A model generated the notes under the pieces. That model saw only the letters and a program-made list of their open reading frames with translations. It was not told the origin of the DNA and did not search any database. This document shows positions 32,240 through 43,920 of a stretch of DNA of 64,000 nucleotides, piece by piece (within the stretch, counting starts at the first letter, position 1; each line of letters begins with the position of its first letter). The stretch is from Agelas oroides. Its lineage: Eukaryota; Porifera; Demospongiae; Agelasida; Agelasidae. A program made the translations under genes and the position numbers. Where the stretch lies: assembly GCA_949130485.1 (NCBI GenBank), contig OX422195.1:8982029-9046028 (forward strand). Reading direction: 5' to 3'.

Positions 32240-33618
32240 ATGGCCGCTGTCTTAGTTGGGACGTGCTGCCGTTTGCGAGCACTCACACAGTCCAAGAGAC
32301 CTCGCAGTGTATTTCTGTGCAAATGGTGGTCTCCAAACGTGCACAGATTCTCCTTTGGATCTGAGGTGGGTGATGTTGGGGAGGTAGTATCATGCCTATG
32401 CTTGTTATCAATCTGCCTTTGTACCAGTTACTACAGTTCTGCACTACATCTGGGAATGCTGGGAGCAGTGAAGAGCTGGAAACGTATGAGGGCCCTGTCC
32501 CAAGAGGTGGGTGTGTACTGTGGGTGAAGCTATTCTTGTTGTAAGCATGTGCTATCCCACTTATTTTTCTGCAGACAAACTGTCTGTTTCATTCTCAAGG
32601 AGCAGTGGACCTGGAGGACAAAATGTCAACAAAGGTAGTGTGGCCGAGCGGTCTAAGGCGCTGGTTTAAGGCACCAGTCACGAAAGTGGCGTGGGTTCAA
32701 ATCCCACCACTGCCAGACATTTTTTTCTCACTTTTCCTTTTTTCATACCATATCTACAAAGAGTGCATGTTGTTTTTTTTTTTTTTTTTTTTTCTGAGAT
32801 GCTTCTCATCAGAGTCTTGTAGTTGTGAGGAGGCTGACAATGTGTGTGTGTGTTCTGCAGTAAACACTAAGGCAGACGTGAGGTTGCATGTGGACTCTGC
32901 AGAGTGGGTGCCTGTGAGAGTCAAAGAACGACTGAAAACAATGGTAAGTGCATGATCACAAACTTTACCGTGCTGCATACCGTGCTGCATACCGTCCTTC
33001 ACTTCTTTCCTCCCCAGCTCCCACCCTTCCTCAATCCCTCCTATCCATCCCTCCTTTGATCCCTCCCTCCTATCCCTCCCTCCCTTGATCCCTCCCTCCT
33101 TCCTTCCCCCTCACCTCCCATCCTTTATATATCTCTCCCTCTAGTTTAAATCCCGTATTAACAAGGCTGGAGAACTGGTGATCTCCTCCCAGCGTTTTCG
33201 TTCCCAGCACCAAAACCTTGAGGATGCCATCAGCAAACTTGAAGGGTTCCTGCGGGAAGCTTCTGAGGTACCAAAAGGACCCTCCCAGCTGACCCTTGCC
33301 AGGATCAGGGTGCTGTGAGTTATTGTAGTTTCTAGTGTTAAACAGCAACCTACTAAATGCTCCATGCTACCTCTGAAGGGAATTGTTGGTCCCAATGGTG
33401 TCAGCTATAGAGGGATTCCACTGTACTGGGAGGTAGGAAATGCTGTGGGGTATATACCCGGTATATAGTACAGAATGTTTGAGTAGTGCTAGAGTTTAAG
33501 TGGTTATTCCTCAAAAATGTTATTTTATTACAGCAAGAGGAGGTCCGAGCGGCGGAGACTTACTGAGAAAAAGTATCACTCACACAAGAAATCATCAAGA
33601 AGAACTGATGATTTATAG
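32240..33618 (+). CDS. MRPL58: ICT1/mL62 peptidyl-tRNA hydrolase of the mitochondrial ribosome
   Basis: Six exons join in phase to 197 residues (human about 206): 32240-32365, 32437-32506, 32575-32634, 32861-32943, 33145-33314 and 33534-33618. A basic N-terminal mitochondrial targeting region is followed by the RF1/RF2-like GGQ domain (KLSVSFSRSSGPGGQNVNK). The basic C-terminal tail (KRRSERRRLTEKKYHSHKK) is typical of ICT1/YaeJ and reads the empty mRNA channel. The protein hydrolyses peptidyl-tRNA on stalled mitoribosomes and is a component of the large subunit. Oddly, the 5' splice site of intron 3 (AAAG/GTAGTG at 32634/32635) coincides with the first bases of a tRNA-Leu gene. The tRNA fills the start of the intron. 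The gene converges on CFAP61. Confidence 0.94.
32634..32715 (+). tRNA. tRNA-Leu (AAG), overlapping the ICT1 intron 3 donor
   Basis: 82 nt, nearly identical to the copy at 32105. The acceptor stem is GGTAGTG/CACTGCC, so one base pair has changed on both strands (C-G to T-A), which preserves the fold. The T loop reads TTCAAATCC, an allowed purine change at position 57. Anticodon AAG. A T7 terminator follows three bases after the gene. Base 1 of the tRNA is the last base of ICT1 exon 3, and bases 2-3 form its GT donor. Confidence 0.95.
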
Positions 33619-33625
33619 GACATAC

Positions 33626-33682
33626 TAGCCTCGTTCCCAGTCCTCTGCCAACGGCTGTCATGGAGGACTGGGAACGAGGCTC
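33626..33682. repeat. Foldback element between ICT1 and CFAP61 3' ends
   Basis: TAGCCTCGTTCCCAGTCCTC faces GAGGACTGGGAACGAGGCT around a short loop, 7 bp after the ICT1 stop codon. It could act as the 3' UTR hairpin of ICT1. The flanking 9-mers agree only partly. Confidence 0.8.
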
Positions 33683-33774
33683 AAGATGCACTACATTACC
33701 GTACATTACATCTCCTCTACAACATCACAACTCAATGATGAACGTAACACTCTCTGATACCGCTATTGATGGTG

Positions 33775-35758
33775 TCATATCATGTCTGGTTTGGCATACA
33801 TGGGGAGGTGGTAGGAGTTATACTGGAGGAATCGGAACAGTCTGTTCTCAATCACTTTCTTCACTGGAGAGGACTCAAACTCAGTGGCCAGTCTGGCTCG
33901 GTGGTTCACTAGTGATACCTTGGAGAGGTGGGAGGGTGTGTGGGTGTGGGATAGGGGTGTGAGTATGCAGGAGTATGGTCCATGGGGGTGAAGGGTTTAC
34001 AGGTAGCTGCAAGACCTGGATGGCGGGTTGTACTCACTTCAATGTCTTCCTCAAGTAGCTTCTGTACTCTTTCTTCAAATGACTCTGTCTCCCCCTCCTG
34101 TGAAATGAGGAGCCATATTGTCTATTAATGTACGATTAGCAGGGACTGGGTAGATTGGCCATGCTGTGCATGTGTCACCCTCTCCTCACCCTGACCTCGT
34201 TCCTAGGCCCCCACCTTCTCATAGCAGTATAGCAAGTAATAGAAAAGCTGCCGGGTGGGAACAAGGCTACCTCCCTCCATTGCCACACTTGTCCCCTCCC
34301 TCCCCTCCCCCCTTTGTTCCTCACCATGGGTGTGGCCAGGTGTTCTCTGATCTCCTCCATAAAGTCTGGGAACCGATCGTGGAAGACAGCACATGTCCAA
34401 GGCTCACAGAAATAACTGCAGTAGGTCAGTACATGATCAAACTGCCGTGCAATGACAGGTTGATGGTCTAATTGGTCAGCAATTGTAATAACATCTGCTA
34501 GACCCTCTCTCACTTTCTGGTGAGAGATGGTCTGGCTTGACAGACTGTGAGAGAGACTAGCCAGACCATCTCTCACCCTCCAGAAAAGTGAGAGACTAGG
34601 TCAGTACACGATCAAACACTGTGCAGTGTGGTGATCTCTCTTACCTGAAGAAGTCTGTGATGAGGTTGTCGTCGTACCTCACAAGGAGATTGTTGAGGTA
34701 CTTCTCATGCATGTTGTAGAGACAGAGGTAGTTGGTCACCTCAAATGGCTGCAGGCAAAGGAGCAGCAGGGAACACAACACTCTAACAGGCAAAGGAGCA
34801 GCAGGGAACACAACACTCTAACAGGCAAAGGAGCAGCAGGGAACACAACACTCTAACAGGCAAAGGAGCAGCAGAGAACACAACACTCTAACAGGCAAAG
34901 GAGCAGCAGGGAACACAACACTCTAACAGGCAAAGGAGCAGCAGGGAACACAACACTCTAACAGGCAAAGGAGCAGCAGGGAACACAACACTCTAACAGG
35001 CAAAGGAGCAGCAGGGAGTACAACACTCTAACAGGCAAAGGAGCAGCAGGGAACACAACACTCTAACAGGCAAAGGAGCAGCAGGGAACACAACACTCTA
35101 ACAGGCAAAGGAGCAGCAGGGAACACAACACTCTAACAGGCAAAGGAGCAGCAGGGAACACAACACTCTAACAGACAAAGGAGCAGCAGGGAACACAACA
35201 CTCTAACAGGCAAAGGAGCAGCAGGGAACACAACGCTCTAACAGTGACAGATCAAACACGACCCAGGTTTATTATTCCCTCTTTGGTGCAGAGCTCAGGT
35301 ACAAGGTTGGCTTTGTGCCTGAGCTCTCTTCTCAACAAGGAGCAGCAGTGAACACAAGGCTGGCTTTGTGCCTGAGCTCTCTTCTCAACAAGGAGCAGCA
35401 GTGAACACAAGGCTCTAACACGGCTCAGGTACGAGGCTGGCTTTGTGCCTGAGCTCTCTTCTCAACAAGGAGCAGCAGTGAACACAAGGCTCTAACACGG
35501 CTCAGGTACGAGGCTGGCTTTGTGCCTGAGCTCTCCTCTCAACAAACAGGAGAAGGAGAGAGCCTGGGGATGAGGCTAGCAGTGGCCAGCTCTGCGGTGC
35601 AAACGGTGGGTGGGATTTGACCTCACCTGTTTGCTGAGTATGGTGATGGTCTGTATTTTGTTGTACTGGTTCACATGTAGCCTGAAGTAGCTGCTGTCTG
35701 TGTCTGTCACCAGTTCACGGCCCTGTGTGGGTGTGTGTGTGTGGGGGGGGGGGGGGGG

Positions 35759-35795
<37 letters not shown>

Positions 35796-37478
35796 GCATG
35801 AAGGCAGTGTCTTCTACCGTACCCTCTACTGTCCTTTGTGTGTGCAAGTTTGAAACAAAGCTAGTGACTAGAGTCTTACATAAGAGGGTTGCTCCATTAG
35901 TGTCTGCAGGCTCTCTCCACAGTTGGGTTTCTCTGCATGAAGATAGTAGAGACCTCCTGGAGAGAGAGAGGGAGAGAGGGCTCGTCAGTAACCAGCCATA
36001 CAATGAGAGGAAGAAGGAGAAGGGGAAAGGAAGAGGGAGGAGAGAGGGTGGGAGAAGGAGGGAGGCAGGGAGGGAGAGCTTTTGTGACATATACCTGGTA
36101 GTGTGGCGAATACCGTCTTGGGGTAGGTGTAGGAGGGGAGGAGGTCAGAGGGGGGCGGAGGAGTACTGTCTGCCATGGGGTCCAGCTGGGATAGCAATGT
36201 GGAGGCAAGCTGGAGAGAGGAAGAAAGGAGAGGGAGGAGAGGATGGGACAGGAAAGAGATGAGGGAGGGGCAGAGGAGGACAGGAGAGGGATGAGGGAGG
36301 GGGAGGACAGGGGAGGGATGAGGGAGGGGGAGGGACAGGGGAGGGCAGGAGAGGGATGAGGGAGGGGAAGGGACAGGGGAGGGATGAGGGAGGGGGAGGG
36401 ACAGGGGAGGAGAGGAGAGAGATGAGGGAGGGGGAGGGACAGGGGAGGAGAGGAGAGAGATGAGGGAGGGGGAGGACAGGGGAGGGATGAGGGAGGGGGA
36501 GGGACAGGGGAGGGAAGGGGAGGGATGAGGGAGGGGGAGGACAGGGGAGGGCAGGAGAGGGATGAGGGAGGGGAAGGGACAGGGGAGGGATGAGGGAGGG
36601 AGAGGGACAGGGGAGGAGAGGAGAGAGATGAGGGAGGGGGATGGGCAGGGGAAGGAAGGAGAGGGATAAGGGAGGAGAAATTGACCATCAAGTGACAGGA
36701 TCACTATTAAACATGCACCTTCTGTCCGACTTCTTTGGCGTTGAAGTTGGTGTGTGACCTGTGAAACAAATCAACTGTTAGCTCTGTGTGCACAGTCATA
36801 CCCTCGCCCTCACCACTGGTCAGCCCTGTACTTCCGTGAGAACTTGGTGAGGGGTCCAGCTGCAAAGATGAGGGGATCGTTGGTGTGATGGTCCGCATCA
36901 ATCACCAGACGTTGATCAAACACCAGACACGCATCGTTCATAGCTGGAGGGAATGTGTGTGTGTGTGTGTGTGTGGTGAGTGGTTGCCTGGATGAGTAGC
37001 GCTACTAAACTTGAGTATCCTCACCTTTGAAGGCTTGCTGGTCCACGTGTCTATATTGCTCATGCAGAAAGACCAGTGCCTGCACAAGAGACAGGGATCG
37101 ATGCCCTCATTTGGAGCCTGGTGCTGTATCATCACATATCACACTGCCTCACCTTACACTCTAGAGTAAAGCTCTCTTCCGCTTCGCCTTTGAGCTCCAC
37201 CTCCTTCACCCCCTCACCATCCTCACACCTCCATCCCTCCACCTGCACCCCCACCAATGTGGTGACTCCAAGCTCCTGCAGTGCCATACCCACCTTTTCC
37301 TCAACCGCTGGGTTGTTGAAGCAGCAAGGAGGGTGGGGGAGGGTGAGGGTGAGTCTGTCGGGGGGCAGTCCTGCTGAGAGCAGAGAGTTGGCAGTGCTGT
37401 AGGCAGACAGACTGGAACCATACACCACCATGTGGCCTGGAGGAAGGAAGAGAGGGAGGGAGGGAGGGATGGAGGGAT

Positions 37479-37512
<34 letters not shown>

Positions 37513-40500
37513 ATCCCATTAGAAGTTTTTTGACAACTTTCAAACTTTCAACCACACACCTCCCTCAGGGATCAGCCTTGTCTTTACCCAGGCCAGCATG
37601 TCTGCCGCCTGGTGCTCACTGCTGATGGCATAAACACGGCTGGACTCTCCTTCCTCCTCCTCTTTCTCTCTAGGGAGGCAGAACCGTGTGCCAGTGCAGA
37701 GTACCAGCTGGTCGTAGTACACCCTCCCCCTCCCCCCAGAATTGCCCTCCACCACCACACACTGCTCGGGCCTGTGTTAACATGGGGAGGACCCTGTAAT
37801 CATTGATCTTTCACAGTACTTATACATCTTGTTAATGGGAGCAGTGATTCCAACTACTGACCTATTGATGGCCACCATTTTCCCTCGGACCACATTCACC
37901 CAAGTATTCAGGCCCATGAGACGATAGCACTCAGGCCAGTAACAGCAACTAGACAGAGGGAGGAGAGGAGGGAGAGGAGGGAGAGGGGAGGGAGAAGGGA
38001 GAGGAGGGGAAAGAGGGGAGAACTTAGTGCACAGTAGAGAGACTGTCACTGTACACGTGGAGATTTGTAGAGGTTTGCCTATCAGAGCACAACCTGTGTG
38101 GCAGGCAGTGGTGGCTGTCTTCCTCTGTGCTGCTCCCAGGCACTCCATGGGGGGAGATGAGGGTGAGGTTGTTGAAGCACAGGTGGGGACTGCAGGGATA
38201 ACAAGGAACCAAACAAGTGAGAGGGTTGACAGTCACCAGGAATCAAACCTGGCTTGAGCCATCAGGGCTCTACTACTATGACCACCAGACAACCACCAGC
38301 CCTCACAATCCTCAGTGAAGGTGGTACATACACAGTAAGTATGATTTACCTGAAGATGAGTTTCTCCAGGCAGGCTATGGCAGTGTCTGAGGCCCCCACA
38401 ACCACCACCCGCGAGTTCACTGGAATCTGGAACATAAGGAAGGTTCATAGCAAGCTAAGTGGTAGATATGTAAGCCTCATTTTTAATGTGTAGGAAACAA
38501 AACTCACTGGGTCAGTTTTACTGAACCCAATACATGCGCAGCTGGCCACATGAGGTCTTTGATTAATATCCTCCAAAATTTGTGTGATATCTCTCAGTGA
38601 ATGAAGTGTGTTTATAGCCGTTCATTAAAAATGTTTCTCCTACGAACGGCTTGGGTACGAGGCTAGGTTACAGGCCAATGTACATAGTTCCTAAGTGTAG
38701 CTTCTATTGCAATGGTAGCTCTCATTTGATATCTTTTCCTTTAGCTAGTGCAGGAGGGGAGCTGGTGACGAGGCTCTACTGTAGCCCTCCTCCTCTTGGG
38801 TTACCTTGGGTTCCAGGGTGAGCTTCCTGTTGGTGTGGTAGAGGGCAAGGGGTTCCTTTCTTTCCAGCACCTCTCTCAAGGGAGCATTGATCCCCAGCGG
38901 CTCCAGGTTGTAGGATACCTGGCGCCGAGGCCTGGTCGGTAAGAGGGAGGGAGAGAGGAGGAAGTTTGATAAAACTCTTAGCAGTAATGTGTCGCTTGCA
39001 CATACACAACCAGCCTATGAGACACATAGAAGAATAGTAGTAGTATATAAGGTACGTATATAAGGTCCAGTTGAGCTTATTATTTTAGATCCGTGTACTT
39101 TGAAGAAGCTAGCCAATTGGTCCCTGCAAGCTTTACCTGACAGGCACCATGTCTCCGAGTGCAGAGGTGACGGTGTGGGGTTTGAGGTGGATCGGGGGAT
39201 GACTGGAGGTGTGCAGGGAGTAGTAGAGGCAACTCTTGTGTGACAACCGAAGAAGCTCCTGATAACGGAAAGAGATCCACTCACTGGTAGGGTACTATGC
39301 CCCGATAAACACACGTTCAACAATTTAAGATGAAAGGGAATCTAACCTAGAGCCCCTAGCTTGAGCTGCCAGTTCTCCGATCACAAACAGAGAACGTAAC
39401 TTAAACAATGGGGAACAAACCTTGATGAAGTGTTTGGTGTGTGGGGTGAAGGCGGGATTGAGCACACAGTGGTGCAGGCGGCCGTGTTCCTCAGGACGAT
39501 GATAATCATAGTAGACAAAGTCTTCAATATTGTAGTGAGACCGGATGTAGCCAATGTCCTGGGGAGAGACAACAGACTCAGAATGATAGCACAGTGGCAG
39601 CCTCGTTCTGACTGGTCTGAGGTAGGTAGTGTACACCAGACAATGGCATCTGCCAGGGATGCGTCAGAAACAATCCCCCTTATACCCTTGTTTCTAAAAC
39701 AGCAAAGCCGTATGAAGAATTATACATTCCCCATGTGAATGTAGTTGAAGAATTGTACGTTTCCCAGCCTTCACAGCCTCCGTAGCATTGTGCTACGCAG
39801 CATGAACCTCTGCATGACTGTTGGCAGAGGACTTGGAAGCATGGCTGTTAACCCCCAGCTACAAATGTACACACATCACAGCTATCAACTGAACTGATCT
39901 AGCACCCACCTCTTCCTGCCTCACAATGGCCACACCCACCACCTGGTGTGCACACTCAGCCACCACTGCAGAAAGAGGCGTGGCTCCCTCTCCGAGGGGG
40001 TCCCTTCTTGTCTCCACGTACCTCTTCACATCTGCAATCACTCCCTCACCTCCCTCCAGTCCCCCTACTAACTTCTCCACAGCTGGGAGATCGGAGGATT
40101 GGACTGGACGCACTTTGAATGAGCTAGGAAGAACAGGAGAGGAAGAAGAGGGAGAGAGAAGAGGGGGAGAGAGGAAGAGGGAGAGAGGAGAGGAGGGGAG
40201 GGAGAGAGGGGGTGAGGAAGAGGGAGAGAGGAGAGGAGGGGAGGGAGAGAGGGGGGTGGGGAGGTAGAGAGGACAGAAAAGAGGACATCATTTAAGCAAT
40301 TTGTGTACAGATGTTCCATATTGCAAATGTTACTGGTGCCGGGCAGTCTGAGGAAAGCGACTGTGAGTGTGGTGCAGTGAACGTACTGGAGTAGGGCACA
40401 CTTGTGGAAGACAAAGAGTTCCTGAGACACAGTGGAGCCAACACGAGGGTTCACCCTCTACCGTAGGGAGAGAGAACAAGGTGGAGTAACTCAAATGCAA

Positions 40501-43500
40501 TGTTAACTCATGTGTGACTCTGCTCACAGCAAAATGGCTGAGGAGGGGGAACTCTGGTGCACTGTGTGGCTGGGTCAGGATACAGAAGTCGTGATCCTGT
40601 GAGAGGAGACAGCAGAACCGGTTAATGGAAGGCCAACGAGCAGCTGTATAAGTAGCAGATTATTGATAATATCCCCTCACCCCCTCACCCCCTCACCCAT
40701 GCACACTTAACTGGAAACAGTTGGAACACAGCTGGAAGAAAGTCAATGGACCTGTGGGGGTAAGAGAGACAAGAGTCTAGCTCACTCCTGCATGGCTGAC
40801 ACTTGACATGCTCACCTCATCTCGTATCGTTCATCGATGGCAAAGAGTTGTATGGCGAGTGCACTGCAGCTACCTCTCAACACATACTGCCTTCTCCTCT
40901 TTGTCTTCTTCTTTTCCTCCAAAGTCTTATCGGGCTGGGAGGGGGAAGGGCATGTCACACATACTGCTACCCTGTGTTATCTCACTCGTTTATGCATACT
41001 AGAACACACTCACAGATTCGACCTTCTCTTGTTCATACATGCACAAGTTCAACATGCACACTCTGAAACCCACATACCTGGTACGGTACCTCATTAGCAG
41101 CGTACCTCTTCAGGAATCGTTGTCTCTTCTCTCTCGCTTGCCCGAGAAACCATTGACACAGCACTGCAGGAGGGAGGAAGGGGAGGAAGGGGAGGAAGGG
41201 GAGGTGGGAGGAGGTGGGGGGAGGTGGGGGGAGGTGGGAGGAGGTGGGGGGTATCACTGGTATTGGTACCCTTGTAATCCGGTCAGGTCTAGTTCACTCT
41301 ACCTCTGTAGCATGGTAGATTGTGTGATCTTGGGGTCGGTCATGGCCGCCAGACTCTGCTGCTCACTGAGAACTGAGGGAGAGGAGGAGAGAGAAGGGAG
41401 GAGGAGAGGAAGGGAGGGAAGGGGGGAGGGAAGAAGAGGGAAGGGAAGAGGAGGGAAGGGAAGAGGAGGGAAGGGGAGGGGAGGATAATTATATTTGAGA
41501 GTGAAAGGTGTGTGTCAGGAGTGATCACGCTACCTTGAGTGCTGGTCTGTCCCTCCAGCCCAACTTGGCTTGACGTGGAACTAGAGGAGAGAACCCGTAT
41601 CATGCTACAGACATCAATATGCCACCAAAACACCAATATAAACTACCTTTTGGTTCCTGCAGTGGAGACAGTCAGCTGTTGCTGTGCAACGATTGAAACA
41701 GATTTTCCCAGCACTCCAATAGATGCAGACGACTTTTCCTGCACTCCAATAGAGACAGATGATTTCTGCTGTGTGGCTATAGATGCAGACGACTTTTCCT
41801 GCACTCCAATAGAGACAGACGATTTCTGCTGTGTGGCTATAGATGCAGACGACTTTTCTTGCACTCCAATAGAGACAGACGACTTCTGCTGTGCGGCTAT
41901 AGATGCAGACGACCTTTCCTGCACTCCAATAGAGACAGACGACTTTTGCTGTGTTGGTGACGACTGCCTCAGTTCAAGCGTGGGCTCGTCTGGTTTGAAG
42001 GTCACCATGTCCTTCTCAGAGCTGGACATCAGGGTCGTGGAGGCAGCAGGAGAGCTGCCTATGGGAGGACAATACAGAATGGCAATGTTTCACACACAGT
42101 CCTAGTGAAGAAGAGTGGGTGGGGTGGGGGGGGGGGGGGGGGGGGGGGTGACGCACCCTCAGTGGTGACAGACAGGGTCTCGTCTGCATCAGTAGGGTGT
42201 CTGAGGCCGTGGAGAGGTTCCAGCTGGTAGCAGGTGTTCAGTAGGTCCACATCTACCTCTGTGGTCACACTGATGAACCCCACTGCCTTACCGTCCACCT
42301 ACGGAAAGGAGAAAAGGAGGTGGGGGAAGGGAGGAGAGAGGGGAGGAGAGAGGGTGGGGGAAGGGAGGAGAGAGGGGAGGAGAGAGGGTGGGGGAAGGGA
42401 GGAGAGAGGGGAGGAAAGAGGGGGAGAGAGGGGAGGAAAGAGGGGGAGAGAGAGGAGAGAGGAGAGGAGGGAGGGAGAGAGAAAGGGGAGGAGAGAGGGG
42501 AGGACAGAGTGGAGGGGGAATAGTGATCTTTTATGGAAGAGTAGAAACTTGACAGAGAGAGCCTGGATATAAGACTATGTGAGGACTGCAGAGGAGTGTG
42601 TTCACTATTGGTTAGTGCTCACGTCAGCGACGATAGTCCTGTGGTGGTCATCCTGAGAGGCAATCAGCTCAGCAAGAAAATACTCTCCTGGAGAAGGGAG
42701 ACACCGTATTGTACCATCCAACATGCCTCTACCGATTTGATGTATGGTCCACACACCAATCTGCTACCCACCATACTGTTTGCTCATATCCCCCGTGTGC
42801 TGTCTGAATATCGGCATCAGATCGTCTGCGTCCTCCACCCTGCAACAACAGTACAGTAATGTTGGGGGCCGGGGGTCCACACTGTCTAGCCTCTAGACTC
42901 ACCTAGCTTCCCTGATGTGCAGCATTGGGAAGTGCTGGTGCCGGTGAGTCACATACACATGGTGGGTGGGGCTGACCCCCTCCTCCTCCTCCCTCAATGT
43001 CACCTGGGTAAAGTGGGCCCCCAGCACAGGACCTGTACCACAAGGGGTGCCATGAGTCTCTCATGATTGCTTGTGCTGCTGTGGTGTCTATCACTCACCC
43101 AGGTTGGTGCCAGAGGTCACAGTGAGAAACACAAACTGCAGCAGAGGGACAGCCATGAAGGTAGTACTGGAAGAGGAGGAGGGTAGCTTGTTCAAATGGA
43201 GCACAGTGGTTGAAAGTGGAGAGGGGTGGGGCTCACCGGAGGATCTCTGCACTAGCTCCCTGCTGGAATCCCTCCTTAGCCACAAAAAGGTGAAGAAAGA
43301 GCGTGTTGATTGGCTGAGGGAGGAAGAAGATGCCAGCAATGACAGCTGCCAGAGGGATGGCTGTTAAGGATGCATACTCACCACAGCATTTGGGCAGTCG
43401 TAGGTGCCATACAGCCACTCCTCCCACCTGGCCTGGTCCATGGAGGAGAGGTTGGGGTAGTCAAAGAACGCCATGTGTCCCAGCAGCTCACCATTGGCAG

Positions 43501-43841
43501 TGCTAACCAGGCTGATCCCCAGGTTAGCCTTCTCACTGTAAGCATGATACAAACAGTATAATTCGTGAAGATCACAGATAGTGGAGCCACAGTATTCACT
43601 GTAGATCTATTCTAATTAAGAAGATGAAGGCGACCCCAAGATCTGAATTGTGCAGGCCTTGTGTGATTCCCCCGGCGGCATTTATTTACATGATGTTCTC
43701 CGCATTTGTTCTCCCGAAGATCGCTTCTGTAGATCTTTTCACCAGCTTGGATATGCCGTGCGCATCCAGAGACTCTGTCCTTCGTGCGATAAAATCCTCC
43801 GAAGCTGCGCTCTCCTTCTCCATTGCGAGCACCGTGGACAT
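33775..43841 (-). CDS. CFAP61: CFAP61, cilia and flagella associated protein (radial spoke/CSC)
   Basis: A multi-exon gene of some 25-28 exons. Anchors in order from the start at 43841: [17 protein letters not shown] (43.8 kb), EKANLGISL and [13 protein letters not shown] (43382-43535), [14 protein letters not shown] (43.3 kb), [10 protein letters not shown] and [13 protein letters not shown] (42.7 kb), [13 protein letters not shown] (42.2 kb), [14 protein letters not shown] (40.0 kb), [18 protein letters not shown] (39.5 kb), NRKLTLEPK (38.8 kb), [19 protein letters not shown] (38.4 kb), [17 protein letters not shown] (37.9 kb), [15 protein letters not shown] (37.7 kb), [19 protein letters not shown] (36.9 kb), [17 protein letters not shown] (35.7 kb), [15 protein letters not shown] (34.4 kb) and [12 protein letters not shown] at the stop. 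All match animal CFAP61, a calmodulin- and spoke-associated axoneme protein with a GNAT-like N-terminal and a Rossmann-like part. The disordered middle holds a coding 60-bp minisatellite. Exact joins of several exons were not fixed. Confidence 0.93.
34753..35244. repeat. 35-bp minisatellite, about 14 copies, CFAP61 intron
   Basis: Units contain GGCAAAGGAGCAGCAGGGAA and CACAACACTCTAACA, almost identical between copies, pointing to recent expansion. A related array of about 70-bp units (CTCAACAAGGAGCAGCAGTG) follows at about 35270-35545 and shares the GGAGCAGCAG core. Confidence 0.93.
36210..36690. repeat. GGGAGGG-type purine tract in a CFAP61 intron
   Basis: About 480 bp of GATGAGGGAGGGGGAGGGACAG-like units, degenerate. 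The opposite-strand Ser/Pro/Leu ORFs over it are composition artefacts. Strong G-quadruplex potential on the plus strand. Confidence 0.85.
37481..37511. repeat. Poly-G run of about 30 bases
   Basis: An essentially pure G tract in a CFAP61 intron, beside GGGA-rich DNA. Similar tracts in other introns of this gene are at 35739-35758 and 42121-42149. Confidence 0.9.
41701..41950. repeat. Coding 60-bp minisatellite in CFAP61
   Basis: About four copies, exactly 60 bp in register. On the minus strand each encodes 20 residues of the type [20 protein letters not shown]. The unit itself is a divergent dimer of 30 bp. Most substitutions between copies are single-base, and the frame stays open through the exon. 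Confidence 0.9.
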
Positions 43842-43920
43842 TTGTTAGCTCGTTTCCATGGAAACAAACCACACCTTATTCTAAGCGCAATCTTGTAATA
43901 ATGATGTAGTTCATCGGAAC
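43842..43920. promoter_or_regulatory. 79-bp divergent promoter, CFAP61 / MRPL27
   Basis: The two start codons lie only 79 bp apart, with no room for separate promoters. No TATA box is seen. Confidence 0.65.

Noticed and set aside
31800-32955. ORFs reading through the two tRNA genes
   Set aside because: The tRNA folds, Pol III terminators and ICT1 splice phases explain this region better.
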